Position numbers and translations under genes: made by a program
Part shown: one piece after another, positions 44,647 to 53,817 of the stretch
Layout: each line of letters begins with the position of its first letter
How positions within the stretch are numbered: position 1 is the first letter of the stretch
Assembly: GCF_900113765.1 (NCBI RefSeq)
Contig: NZ_FOQO01000009.1
Location: 1-64,000, forward strand
Direction of reading: 5' to 3'
DNA: 64,000 nucleotides
Source: Parapedobacter indicus
GTDB lineage: Bacteria > Bacteroidota > Bacteroidia > Sphingobacteriales > Sphingobacteriaceae
Notes under the pieces: generated by a model
What the model was told of the DNA's origin: nothing
The model's input: only the letters and a program-made list of their open reading frames with translations
Databases searched by the model: none

Positions 44647-47600
44647 ATGAAAATAAAATTGCTTACTAAAACGGTAATGCGAATTATGAAACTCTGTTCA
44701 TTCTTTATAATCCTTGGTTGTCTTCATCTCAGTGCGCATTCCCTTTCCCAAACCGTTACGGTGCATGCAAAAGCTCAGCCCCTGAAAGAAGTGCTTTCTA
44801 CGGTGAAAGAACAAACAGGTTATGCTGCTGCATTCAAAAAAGGACTATTGGATCAGACAGCGCCTATTACGATTCAAGCTGCCGGTGTTCCATTAGTGGA
44901 TTTCCTAGGGCAGCTCTTTGAATCGCTTCCGCTAACATACAAAGTTAAGGGAAAGACAATTTTTATAACTTCCAAATCGGAATTGTTGGCAAATCGCCCG
45001 ATGGTAATCGCGCGGCCAGCGCAGCACACGGTGAGTGGACAGGTAACCGATACGGTGGGAAATAGCTTGTCAGGCGTTTCCGTTACCCTAAAAAGCAATC
45101 CCGCCGCGGGGACATCGACCGATGTGGATGGCCGATACGTTTTAGAAGTAGCACCTGACGCGATATTGGTTTTTTCGTATATGGGTTTCATCGCGCAGGA
45201 ACTTCCGGTGAATGGAAAAACGGTTTTGGACGTCCAGTTAAAAGCAGATATTTCCGGGTTGGACGAAGTTGTCGTCGTTGGCTACGGAACGCAGAAGAAG
45301 GTGAATTTAACAGGATCGGTGGCGCAAGTCTCAAGTAAAGATCTTCAAAAAAGGAATGCCTCCAATACGTCGATTGCCTTGCAGGGACTGATCCCAGGCG
45401 TATCGGTAGCGACCACCAGCGGAAGGCCGGGATATGACGGAGCAGGTATTAGAATACGAGGAACCGGCTCGCTAAATTCGGAAAACTCCCCTTTGGTGCT
45501 CATTGATGGGGTAGAAGGCTATATGAATTTCCTTGATCCAAACAGTATTGAAAGCATAACGGTGCTAAAGGACGCAGCTTCGGCTTCTATTTATGGTTCA
45601 AGAGCTTCCAATGGCGTTATTCTGGTGACCACAAAACGGGGTGCTAATGATGCGTTGAACATTAGTTACAGTGGTTATGTCGGAACTAACGTGCCGACCA
45701 ATTTTCCCGAACCCGTCAGTGCGCTGGAATATATGGAAGCGATCAACGTAGCGAGGAAAAACAACAGTCAAACCCCGCAATACAGCGATGATGTGCTGAA
45801 CATATACCGTAATCAGGGTGCTGATAATTTCAACTATTACGATAGCAACTGGAAAGATCTCTTGGTAAACAATTATGCACTGACCCATAATAATTCACTC
45901 AGTTTTTCCGGCGGTTCAAAGCGCATCAAGACGTTTGCAAATGTGGGTCATTACTACCAAGATGGCAATATTCCCAATAATAAGTTCGTCCGTTCCACGC
46001 TGAAAATGAACAACGATATCACGATTACAAACTGGATCCGGGCAGGTATTGATTTAAATATCCGGCAATCCAAAGACACCCGGCCGGCTTACGACTCTCC
46101 TGAAGCAATTTTTAATAAAATAACTACTTTCGTCCCTGTATTTTCTGCCGTAAATTCCGACGGTACGTGGGGTTACGGGCAAAATGGCGACAACCCGATT
46201 GCTGCTGCGAAAGCTTCGGGAATTTCCACAAATCGCCCGTCAGAGCTTGCCTTAAAGGGTTTTTTATCCTTACGACCTTTTGAAGGTTTTGAAGTATTTT
46301 CGAACTACAGTTCCAATCGATTAGAAACCCGGGGTGACTATTTCCTAAAACCCTGGGACACCTATGAAACCGGTGTTTACAAGGTAACCTTTCCAACTAC
46401 CGGAAATACAAAGTCAGAATCCTGGAGTCAAACGATTCGAAATCAGTTCAATGTGCAATCATCTTACGAGCGTAATTTAGGTTTGCACTACTTCAATATT
46501 CTGGGTGGTATGCAAACCGAGGAAATTCTCAATAAGTCATTTTCGGCAGGTAGAAAATATTTCAAATACGACGGATTCGAAGATTTGGATAATGGGGATG
46601 TGCTTTCTGCAACAAATGCCGGTACCCATTCGGAATGGGCAATGCTTTCCTACTATGGAAGAATCAATTATAATTTCAACGAACGTTATTTGTTTGAATT
46701 CAATAGTCGTTGGGATGCTTCTACCCGATTTAAGGGCGATAACAAATGGGGCTACTTTCCGTCTGTTTCCGCTGGTTGGCGCATTTCGGAGGAGGCCTTT
46801 TTCCAACCTATCAAAAATGACATTAATGATTTGAAGATTCGTGGATCCATCGGTACGTTGGGCAACCAGGCGATCGGCAGTTATTATCCGTACGCTGCCG
46901 CCATTTACGCCGGACATGGTTATTGGTTTGATTATAATCTTGGAACAGGCGTTGCACAGGACGAAGTTTCCAACGAGAACATTTCCTGGGAAAAATCACG
47001 TCAATTTAACATTGGGTTAGATGCGCTGTTGCTGCGCTCGCGATTAGCGCTGACTGTCGATATATTCAGCAGAAAAACCTTTGATATGTTACAGCGTTTC
47101 CCGATCCCAAGTTTTGTTGGATTAACCCCTCCCTGGGAAAACCGTGGTGACATCGAAAACAAGGGATGGGAAATTTCTGCCACCTGGCGCGACAAGGTTA
47201 ATGATTTTAGCTATGCCATTACAGCCAACGTTACGGATATCCGTAATAAAGTGTTAAATCTTTATGGAAACGAGTACATTGCGACGTCAACAGTTACCCG
47301 GGAGGGTGAGGCCCTGTATTCTTATTATGGTTATGTTTCTGACGGTTTATTTCAAACACAGGAAGAAATTGACAATTCCCCCGTATTCGGAGAGAAGCAA
47401 AATATCAAACCCGGCTTTGTACGCTATCTCGATCTAAGTGGTCCCGATGGCACGCCGGATGGTGTGATCAATAGCTACGATCGGACCGTATTGGGATCCA
47501 ACATGCCCAGGTATGAGTATAGCATGAACCTATCAGCCGATTGGAAAGGATTTGACCTTAATCTCTTTTTTCAGGGAATTGGAAAAAAAGATCTGTTGTA

Positions 47601-47985
47601 CGAAGGTTCAGGCGTAAGACCCTTTTTAGTTGGGCGCTCCATGTTCAAATACCAATTGGATTATTGGTCTGAGGAAAATAGGGACGCGGAATTCCCCATC
47701 CTTTTAATTGACGGATCTGGAAACAACCCCAACAACATTCCTTCTGACTTTTGGATGAAAAGCGGTGCTTTTTTAAGACTGAAAAACGTGACTTTGGGCT
47801 ATACCTTACCTAAAACGTTGGGAAGTCGCCTGAATACGAAGGAGGTCAGGTTTTATGTCAATGCGCAGAATCTGCTAACCTTCTCGAATGCGTATGAAGG
47901 ATACGACCCGGAAAATGCCGTTTCAGGAGGGAGTTTTTACCCACTGATGAAGACGTTTACGTTCGGACTGAATGTTAATTTCTAA
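44647..47985 (+). CDS. SusC/RagA-family TonB-dependent transporter with STN signalling domain (PUL 2)
   Basis: 1112 residues. Signal peptide (about 1-33); STN domain (about 38-105, VTVHAKAQPLKEVLSTVKEQTGYAAAFKKGLL), which contacts FecR; carboxypeptidase-like domain (about 128-205, HTVSGQVTDTVGNSLSGVSVTLKS); TonB box and plug (GLDEVVVVGYGTQKKVNLTGSVAQVSS; IESITVLKDAASASIYGSRASNGVILVTTKRG); and a barrel ending FTFGLNVNF. It imports an oligosaccharide or glycoside with SusD. The STN domain links substrate arrival to the sigma/anti-sigma pair upstream. Third-codon positions are visibly more A/T than in the PUL 1 susC. Confidence 0.95.
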   Translation: MKIKLLTKTVMRIMKLCSFFIILGCLHLSAHSLSQTVTVHAKAQPLKEVLSTVKEQTGYAAAFKKGLLDQTAPITIQAAGVPLVDFLGQLFESLPLTYKVKGKTIFITSKSELLANRPMVIARPAQHTVSGQVTDTVGNSLSGVSVTLKSNPAAGTSTDVDGRYVLEVAPDAILVFSYMGFIAQELPVNGKTVLDVQLKADISGLDEVVVVGYGTQKKVNLTGSVAQVSSKDLQKRNASNTSIALQGLIPGVSVATTSGRPGYDGAGIRIRGTGSLNSENSPLVLIDGVEGYMNFLDPNSIESITVLKDAASASIYGSRASNGVILVTTKRGANDALNISYSGYVGTNVPTNFPEPVSALEYMEAINVARKNNSQTPQYSDDVLNIYRNQGADNFNYYDSNWKDLLVNNYALTHNNSLSFSGGSKRIKTFANVGHYYQDGNIPNNKFVRSTLKMNNDITITNWIRAGIDLNIRQSKDTRPAYDSPEAIFNKITTFVPVFSAVNSDGTWGYGQNGDNPIAAAKASGISTNRPSELALKGFLSLRPFEGFEVFSNYSSNRLETRGDYFLKPWDTYETGVYKVTFPTTGNTKSESWSQTIRNQFNVQSSYERNLGLHYFNILGGMQTEEILNKSFSAGRKYFKYDGFEDLDNGDVLSATNAGTHSEWAMLSYYGRINYNFNERYLFEFNSRWDASTRFKGDNKWGYFPSVSAGWRISEEAFFQPIKNDINDLKIRGSIGTLGNQAIGSYYPYAAAIYAGHGYWFDYNLGTGVAQDEVSNENISWEKSRQFNIGLDALLLRSRLALTVDIFSRKTFDMLQRFPIPSFVGLTPPWENRGDIENKGWEISATWRDKVNDFSYAITANVTDIRNKVLNLYGNEYIATSTVTREGEALYSYYGYVSDGLFQTQEEIDNSPVFGEKQNIKPGFVRYLDLSGPDGTPDGVINSYDRTVLGSNMPRYEYSMNLSADWKGFDLNLFFQGIGKKDLLYEGSGVRPFLVGRSMFKYQLDYWSEENRDAEFPILLIDGSGNNPNNIPSDFWMKSGAFLRLKNVTLGYTLPKTLGSRLNTKEVRFYVNAQNLLTFSNAYEGYDPENAVSGGSFYPLMKTFTFGLNVNF

Positions 47986-47995
47986 CCTAAAAATT

Positions 47996-49798
47996 ATGAA
48001 GACAACTAGTATCAAGTATATCGTCGCGATTGCTTTTCTAAGCATTAGCGCTTCCTGTAGTGAGTTTTTGGATCGTGAACCTACCAGTTATTCTTCCAGT
48101 GGATTCTATAAATCCGAAGCAGCTGTAGAAGATGGGGTATCGGGAATCTATTCGTCACTGTACATCAATTTAGCCGCCAATCTTCCCTTCAATATTATGT
48201 TAGATCATTGGACCGGTCTGGCCTTTGAACGGGCAGAGAACACAAGCATTGGTGCCGGAGGATCCCTTAATCCCGATAACGCGGTGATTTCACAATGGTG
48301 GGGTGCGAACTTTAATATCATTTCCAATGCCAACGGGGTTTTAACGGGAGTTGAGCCCTATTTAGATCAGTTGGAAGGTAAGTCAAAGCAGTATTTGGCT
48401 GAGGCCCGCGTGTTACGTGCATTTGCCTATTGTAATCTGTTAACCGCTTTTGGAAAAGTTCCATTGTTCACGAAGCCCGTAACATCGGAAGAGTACAATA
48501 GCACAAGAACCGACGAACACGTTATCATCGATTTTCTTTTAAGTGATTTAGATGCCTGTTTGAACGATCTGCCTTGGATGGCGGAGAACCGTGGACGTGT
48601 AGATCGTAGCGTGGCTTATGGGATAAAATCCCGCCTGGCCTTACTTGGCGGAAGTTTAAATTATGGTGGAAAAGGCCCGGAATATTTTAAAATAGCGGCT
48701 GAATCGGCAAATAACGTGATAGGGCAACGCGGACTAGCCGTCAATTTTGAAGATTTGTTTAACAAAGCCGGTCAACAAAAAGCAGACGTTCGGAACGAAG
48801 CCCTGTTTGAAATTATTTATTCCGACCAAGGCGTTAGAAAGACCCATTGGATTGGCTTTGGCCAGGTATCAAGGAACTATGGGCAAACCGGGCGGCATCC
48901 TTCGCAACTCTTGGCAGACACGTATGAATGTACAGATGGCTTGCGAATTGATGAATCGCCGCTATATAACCCAAAAACACCATGGGCGAATCGGGATCCC
49001 CGTTTTGGTTATACACTGTGGATGCATAAAGATACCGTAGAAGGTAATACCAACGGCACCGAATCCGGACGCATAAAATTTATTCTGGATTTGTATCAGC
49101 CTACTACCAAATTTTATAATTTCACCACCAATACCTGGGAGATCGGAACCAATGCAGACATTAACAGTGGTGCCGCATGGACCAGCTTTGCCAACGCCGG
49201 TGTGGGATATATATGGAAAAAGTACAGCTATGAAAAAATAGAATCCATCGGTACGCAAACCTGTAACTCCATTTTGATGCGTTATGCAGAAATCCTTTTA
49301 ACGTATGCCGAGGCAAAAATCGAATTAAACGAATTGGATAATTCGGTTTACGAGGCAATTAATCAAGTGCGTAACCGATCAAAAATGCCGAATATTTCCA
49401 CAGATCGCATTGGTAATCAGGAGAAAATGCGCCAATTGGTTCGACGCGAAAGAAAGGTCGAACTCGCCTTAGAAGGTATACATTTTGGTGATATGCGCCG
49501 GTGGAAAATCGGCGATCTGGAAAATGAAGGACCATCTTACGGCTACCCCTTACCGACACTCGCCACGGATGGCCGGGTATTGCAAGAAGGTTACGATATG
49601 GTAACGCCAGACATGGTGCCTAACTTTAAGAAGTCGGCCCGTCACGACTTGAATGACATGGCTAACTACGACACCTATAAGTCCAAACTGAAAGTTAGGG
49701 ATCAAAATCGTTTCTGGAACGATAAATTTTATTTATTTCCGATACCGCAAAGAGAACTGGACCTGGCACCGCTTTTAGGTCAGAACGACGGATATTAA
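47996..49798 (+). CDS. SusD/RagB-family outer-membrane lipoprotein (PUL 2)
   Basis: About 600 residues from the ATG at 47996, which begins a lipoprotein signal peptide (KTTSIKYIVAIAFLSISASC, lipobox SASC). The SusD core is clear (AEARVLRAFAYCNLLTAFGKVPLFTK), as are the RagB C-terminal blocks (ILLTYAEAKIELNELDNSVYEAINQVRNRS; RRERKVELALEGIHFGDMRRWKI). Starts 11 bases after the susC stop. It binds the substrate at the cell surface over its SusC partner. Confidence 0.94.
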   Translation: MKTTSIKYIVAIAFLSISASCSEFLDREPTSYSSSGFYKSEAAVEDGVSGIYSSLYINLAANLPFNIMLDHWTGLAFERAENTSIGAGGSLNPDNAVISQWWGANFNIISNANGVLTGVEPYLDQLEGKSKQYLAEARVLRAFAYCNLLTAFGKVPLFTKPVTSEEYNSTRTDEHVIIDFLLSDLDACLNDLPWMAENRGRVDRSVAYGIKSRLALLGGSLNYGGKGPEYFKIAAESANNVIGQRGLAVNFEDLFNKAGQQKADVRNEALFEIIYSDQGVRKTHWIGFGQVSRNYGQTGRHPSQLLADTYECTDGLRIDESPLYNPKTPWANRDPRFGYTLWMHKDTVEGNTNGTESGRIKFILDLYQPTTKFYNFTTNTWEIGTNADINSGAAWTSFANAGVGYIWKKYSYEKIESIGTQTCNSILMRYAEILLTYAEAKIELNELDNSVYEAINQVRNRSKMPNISTDRIGNQEKMRQLVRRERKVELALEGIHFGDMRRWKIGDLENEGPSYGYPLPTLATDGRVLQEGYDMVTPDMVPNFKKSARHDLNDMANYDTYKSKLKVRDQNRFWNDKFYLFPIPQRELDLAPLLGQNDGY

Positions 49799-49819
49799 CC
49801 TTTATTCACGAGAAAGTAC

Positions 49820-51538
49820 ATGAAGAGAAGAAACTTTTTACATGTAGCCGCCTTGGCTGGTTTTGGCAGCTTAACGGCTTCAACTACGTTTGCGGGCGGC
49901 TTGGAACGGAAAAAAACCACAGCGAGCTACAACGGTGGAAATGAGCTTGAAACCGATGTGTGTATCATTGGGGGAGGTCTTGGCGGGTGTGCGACCGCCT
50001 TGGCGATATGCCGGAACGGCCTTCGTGCGATTATGACGGAGGAAACCGATTGGATTGGCGGTCAAGTCTCGCAACAAGGTGTACCACCGGATGAACATCA
50101 ATGGATTGAAACTCACGGAGCTCCCGTTAGCTATCGCGCTTACCGCAACCGGATCCGCGATTTCTACAAACGGAATTATCCCCTGACGAAGGAAGCAAAG
50201 AACCGTGATAACCTGAATCCGGGAAGTGGCTCCGTTTCCAGGATCTGCCACGAACCCTATGTTTCAGTAGCTGTATTGTATGAAATGTTACTGCCTTATT
50301 TGAGTAACGGACAGTTACAGATATTCTTAGGCTTTAAGGCAAATACCGCCGAAACACATCAAGACGATGTCAAAAATATGACTATTCGTTCGGTTGACGG
50401 CGATAACAGCATTCATGTAACAGCAAAATACTTTGTCGATGCGACCGAATGCGGAGACTTACTCCCGATCACTGGAACCGAATACGTAACCGGGACAGAA
50501 TCTAAAAAAGAAACCAAGGAATTGCATGCCGCTGACACCAACCGCCCTCAAAACCATCAAGCCTTTACGGTTTGTTTTGCAATGGATTATCAGGAAGGGG
50601 TGGATAATACGATTGATAAACCAACGGATTACGATAAGTGGAAGAATTACGTTCCGAAACTAAGCCCGGAGTGGTCGGGAAATCTCCTTGATCTTTCCTA
50701 CTCAAACCCGAAGACACTAGCGCCAAAGCCATTGGGATTTGATCCCCGGGGTGTGGATACGCCGGGGATGTTAAACCTCTTCAATTATCGGCGAATGATC
50801 CATAAGGACAATTTTGATTCCGGCTTTTATCCGGGAGATATCACCCTGGTTAATTGGCCGCAAAACGATTACATGATGGGCAACCTGATCGACGTGTCTG
50901 AGGTAGAATTCAAAAAAACGGTGGAAGATGCAAAAAATCTGAGTCGCTCTTTATTCTATTGGCTACAGACGGAGGCGCCGCGATTAGATGGGGGACTGGG
51001 GTGGAAAGGGCTCCGTCTTCGCGGCGATGTAATGGGAACCCTCGATGGTATGGCGAAATACCCCTATATCAGGGAGTCCCGACGTATTAAAGCACAATAT
51101 ACGATATTAGAAGAGCACGTCGGTGTCGAAAACAGAAAGCTGATAGTGGGAGAACAAGAAGGTAAAAAAGCCTACCAGTTTCCTGATTCGGTAGGCGTGG
51201 GATATTATCACATCGATCTTCACCCAAGTAATCAAGGGGATAATTACATTGATTTTTCCTCTTTACCCTTCCAAATCCCCTTGGGTGCATTGTTGCCACA
51301 ACGGGTAAATAACCTGTTTCCCGCCTGTAAAAATATCGGAACCACCCATATTACAAATGGTTGTTATCGTTTGCACCCAGTAGAATGGAGCATTGGTGAA
51401 GCAGTGGGATTACTCGTTGCGTATACTGACAAGCATAAATTAACGGCAAAGCAAGTAAGAAATGACAAGAAAAAGTTAAGTGATTTTCAAACTTTCATTC
51501 AAAATCAGGGAATCGAAACGGTTTGGAAAGGGATTTAA
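49820..51538 (+). CDS. Tat-exported FAD-dependent oxidoreductase (PUL 2)
   Basis: 572 residues. N-terminal twin-arginine signal (KRRNFLHVAALAGFGSLTAS), so it is exported folded with its cofactor. FAD-binding Rossmann motif ELETDVCIIGGGLGGCATALAI (about 45-66) followed by EETDWIGGQVSQQGVP, the pattern of the FAD_oxidored family (PF12831), which is often mislabelled xanthan lyase. SFYVDATECGDLLPITG matches the second conserved block. In glycan loci these enzymes may oxidise a sugar or aglycone alcohol; the substrate is unknown. Follows susD by 21 bases, and the DUF1080 gene follows after 40 bases, so they form one operon. Confidence 0.82.
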   Translation: MKRRNFLHVAALAGFGSLTASTTFAGGLERKKTTASYNGGNELETDVCIIGGGLGGCATALAICRNGLRAIMTEETDWIGGQVSQQGVPPDEHQWIETHGAPVSYRAYRNRIRDFYKRNYPLTKEAKNRDNLNPGSGSVSRICHEPYVSVAVLYEMLLPYLSNGQLQIFLGFKANTAETHQDDVKNMTIRSVDGDNSIHVTAKYFVDATECGDLLPITGTEYVTGTESKKETKELHAADTNRPQNHQAFTVCFAMDYQEGVDNTIDKPTDYDKWKNYVPKLSPEWSGNLLDLSYSNPKTLAPKPLGFDPRGVDTPGMLNLFNYRRMIHKDNFDSGFYPGDITLVNWPQNDYMMGNLIDVSEVEFKKTVEDAKNLSRSLFYWLQTEAPRLDGGLGWKGLRLRGDVMGTLDGMAKYPYIRESRRIKAQYTILEEHVGVENRKLIVGEQEGKKAYQFPDSVGVGYYHIDLHPSNQGDNYIDFSSLPFQIPLGALLPQRVNNLFPACKNIGTTHITNGCYRLHPVEWSIGEAVGLLVAYTDKHKLTAKQVRNDKKKLSDFQTFIQNQGIETVWKGI

Positions 51539-51578
51539 TCGAACACTTTTGTTAAACTTTAAATAGACATATAACACA

Positions 51579-52250
51579 ATGTTAAATTCAATTATGCTAG
51601 GTAGCACCGTTTTTAGTCTATTGATTGCGAACGCATTTGAATTACAGAAAAAAGAACGTTGGATCGATCTTTTAGCTGATAACTCCCTTGCTTCCTGGCA
51701 TCTATATCTGGGTGCTGAAATAAAAGGCTGGAAAATTGACGACGGTGTTCTTTCTACAAGTGGAAAGAACGGTGATATTGTTACAAATCAGGAATTTGAA
51801 AACTTCGAACTTGAATTGGAGTGGAAGATCGAACAACGAGGGAATAGCGGGATTTTCATCTTTGTTGTTGAACATCCTGACAATAAACGTATGTATCAAT
51901 CCGGCCCTGAATTCCAAATTATTGACAATGAAAATTATCCTCAACAGTTAACAGAACAGCAAAAAACCGGCTCAATGTCTGATGTACTAGCTCCCAGCAA
52001 ATCTCGTTCGAAACCAGCTGGTCAATGGAACAAAACACGCATAGTTGCGCATAACGGAAAGGTTCAGCATTGGTTAAACAAGTCACTAATTTTAGAATAT
52101 CAAATTGGATCAAAACAGTTGAACGAAGAGATTGCCCGGAGCAAGTTTGCTCAGTTACGATATGCAAAAGTAGCGAAGGGAAAAATCGGTCTACAGGACC
52201 ATGGAAATCCGGTGTGTTTTAAAAACATTAGAGTACGGCCAATAAAATAA
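51579..52250 (+). CDS. 3-keto-glycoside hydrolase-like protein (DUF1080 family, PUL 2)
   Basis: 223 residues. A short hydrophobic start (LNSIMLGSTVFSLLIANAFE) predicts export. The DUF1080 beta-jellyroll motifs are present: WIDLLADNSLASWHLY (usually LFDGKTLxGW), WKIDDGVLSTSGKNGDIVT, GNSGIFIFV, GPEFQIIDN, TGSMSDVLAP, KIGLQDHGNPVCFKNIRVRPI. Family members cleave 3-keto-glycosides after a dehydrogenase has oxidised the sugar at C3. The first block is less canonical than usual, so catalysis needs proof. It lies between an FAD oxidoreductase and a Gfo/Idh dehydrogenase, the partners such a pathway needs. Confidence 0.8.
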   Translation: MLNSIMLGSTVFSLLIANAFELQKKERWIDLLADNSLASWHLYLGAEIKGWKIDDGVLSTSGKNGDIVTNQEFENFELELEWKIEQRGNSGIFIFVVEHPDNKRMYQSGPEFQIIDNENYPQQLTEQQKTGSMSDVLAPSKSRSKPAGQWNKTRIVAHNGKVQHWLNKSLILEYQIGSKQLNEEIARSKFAQLRYAKVAKGKIGLQDHGNPVCFKNIRVRPIK

Positions 52251-52257
52251 ATTCATT

Positions 52258-53757
52258 ATGAAGAATACAAGAAGAGATTTCATAAAAAATGCCAGTGTAT
52301 TAACGGGGATCACAATAGTGTCCAACACAGTACTGGGTAAAAAATTCGGGCATATTGCACCCAGTGATAAATTGAATATCGCCGGTATTGGTGTCGGGGG
52401 CGTCGGCCGAAGAAATTTAAACAATATGAAAACAGAAAATATTGTTGCCCTTTGTGACGTAGACTGGAAATATGCCTCGAAGACTTTCAGCGATTACCCA
52501 AATGCGAAACGCTTCAAAGATTGGCGAAAAATGTTTGATGAAATCGGTCAAAGCATTGATGCTGTGATGGTCGCAACGCCTGATCACACACACGCAGGTG
52601 TTACGGCAGATGCCCTTACATTAGGGAAACACTGCTATACGCAAAAACCGCTGACCCACAATGTTTATGAATCCAGGTTACTCACGAAGCTCGCGAAGCA
52701 ATACGGTGTGGCCACTCAAATGGGAAACCAGGGAAACTCATTTGATTGGTGTCGCGAAATAACCGAATGGATACAGTCTGACGCCATTGGCGAAGTATAT
52801 GAAGTACATTGCTGGACAAATCGGCCCATTTGGCCTCAGGGTCTTATGAAACCAAAAGAGGGCGAGCGAACCCCCGAAAACCTGGATTGGGATCTGTTTT
52901 TAGGGCCTGCAGAATACCGAGCGTACCATTCTGTATATACACCCTGGAATTGGCGGGGATGGTACGACTTCGGTACCGGTGCACTGGGCGACATGGCTTG
53001 TCATATTATGGATCCGATCTACTGGGCATTGGGGTTAAAATACCCGACAAAGGTCAATGGCAGTTCGACATTAAGTAATCTTTATTCGCCGCCGCATGCT
53101 GAAATTGTGAAATATACTTTTCCGGCCCGTAAGAAGATGGGTAAAGTTAAAATGCCCGAAGTAGACGTTTACTGGTACGACGGCGGATTGCTTCCTGATC
53201 GTCCCCAAGAGCTTGCTCCCGGAATGATGATGGGCGATGAAAATGGAGGCATTATTTTTATCGGGAAAAAGGGAAAAATTATGACGGGGTGTTACGGGAT
53301 GAACGCAACGCTTCTTCCTGTTGAAAAAATGAACGATTTCAAGAAGCCAACGCCATGGCTCCCGAGAATCAAAGGGGGGAGTGGGGATATCTGGACAACG
53401 AACGCCCACGAGCAGGATTGGATTCGCGCGGCCAAAGAGTCTCGTGCAAATCGGACTGAAGCGAGTTCTAATTTCCAATTTGCAGGCCCGTTCAATGAAA
53501 TGGTGGTTATGGGCGTTCTTGCCGTCAGACTACAGGGGTTGAACAGGGAGTTGTTATGGGATGGTGAAAACATGAGATTCACGAACATTAACCCAAATGA
53601 CGAGATCAAAGTCGTATCGGTTGATGAGTTTAACGTAATCGATGGGCACCCGCGGTTTAATCGTCAGTCGGTTACGTTAAATGCTGCCCAAGCGGCTGAA
53701 GAATGGATAAATCGGCCCTACAAAAACGGCTTTACATTACCACCCATGCCTAAATAG
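52258..53757 (+). CDS. Tat-exported Gfo/Idh/MocA-family oxidoreductase (PUL 2)
   Basis: 499 residues. Tat signal TRRDFIKNASVLTG at the N-terminus; the Rossmann motif GIGVGGVGRRN near 42; TPDHTHAGVTADAL and YTQKPLTHN (the EKP catalytic lysine block, here QKP as in the exported sub-family); C-terminal domain with WRGWYDFGTGALGDMACHIMDP, which is typical of Bacteroidota Gfo/Idh proteins from glycan and inositol loci. NAD(P) is bound tightly in such exported forms. Expected to oxidise or reduce a sugar at C3 with its neighbour DUF1080 protein. Starts 7 bases after that gene, so translation is likely coupled. Confidence 0.86.
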   Translation: MKNTRRDFIKNASVLTGITIVSNTVLGKKFGHIAPSDKLNIAGIGVGGVGRRNLNNMKTENIVALCDVDWKYASKTFSDYPNAKRFKDWRKMFDEIGQSIDAVMVATPDHTHAGVTADALTLGKHCYTQKPLTHNVYESRLLTKLAKQYGVATQMGNQGNSFDWCREITEWIQSDAIGEVYEVHCWTNRPIWPQGLMKPKEGERTPENLDWDLFLGPAEYRAYHSVYTPWNWRGWYDFGTGALGDMACHIMDPIYWALGLKYPTKVNGSSTLSNLYSPPHAEIVKYTFPARKKMGKVKMPEVDVYWYDGGLLPDRPQELAPGMMMGDENGGIIFIGKKGKIMTGCYGMNATLLPVEKMNDFKKPTPWLPRIKGGSGDIWTTNAHEQDWIRAAKESRANRTEASSNFQFAGPFNEMVVMGVLAVRLQGLNRELLWDGENMRFTNINPNDEIKVVSVDEFNVIDGHPRFNRQSVTLNAAQAAEEWINRPYKNGFTLPPMPK

Positions 53758-53787
53758 GCAAACAATTCACGGCGAATACATACTAAC

Positions 53788-53817
53788 CATGCAGCTCTTT
53801 GTAATCAGAGCTGCATG
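53788..53817 (+). terminator. strong hairpin at the start of the SGNH gene
   Basis: CATGCAGCTCT (53788-53798) pairs perfectly with AGAGCTGCATG (53807-53817), loop of 8. It covers the first possible ATG of the SGNH gene. It could be a terminator after the Gfo/Idh gene or a hairpin that gates translation; no T run follows. Confidence 0.5.

Noticed and set aside
49820..51538. annotation as xanthan lyase
   Set aside because: The protein has an FAD Rossmann motif and none of the lyase alpha/alpha-barrel motifs; the label is a known misannotation of this family.
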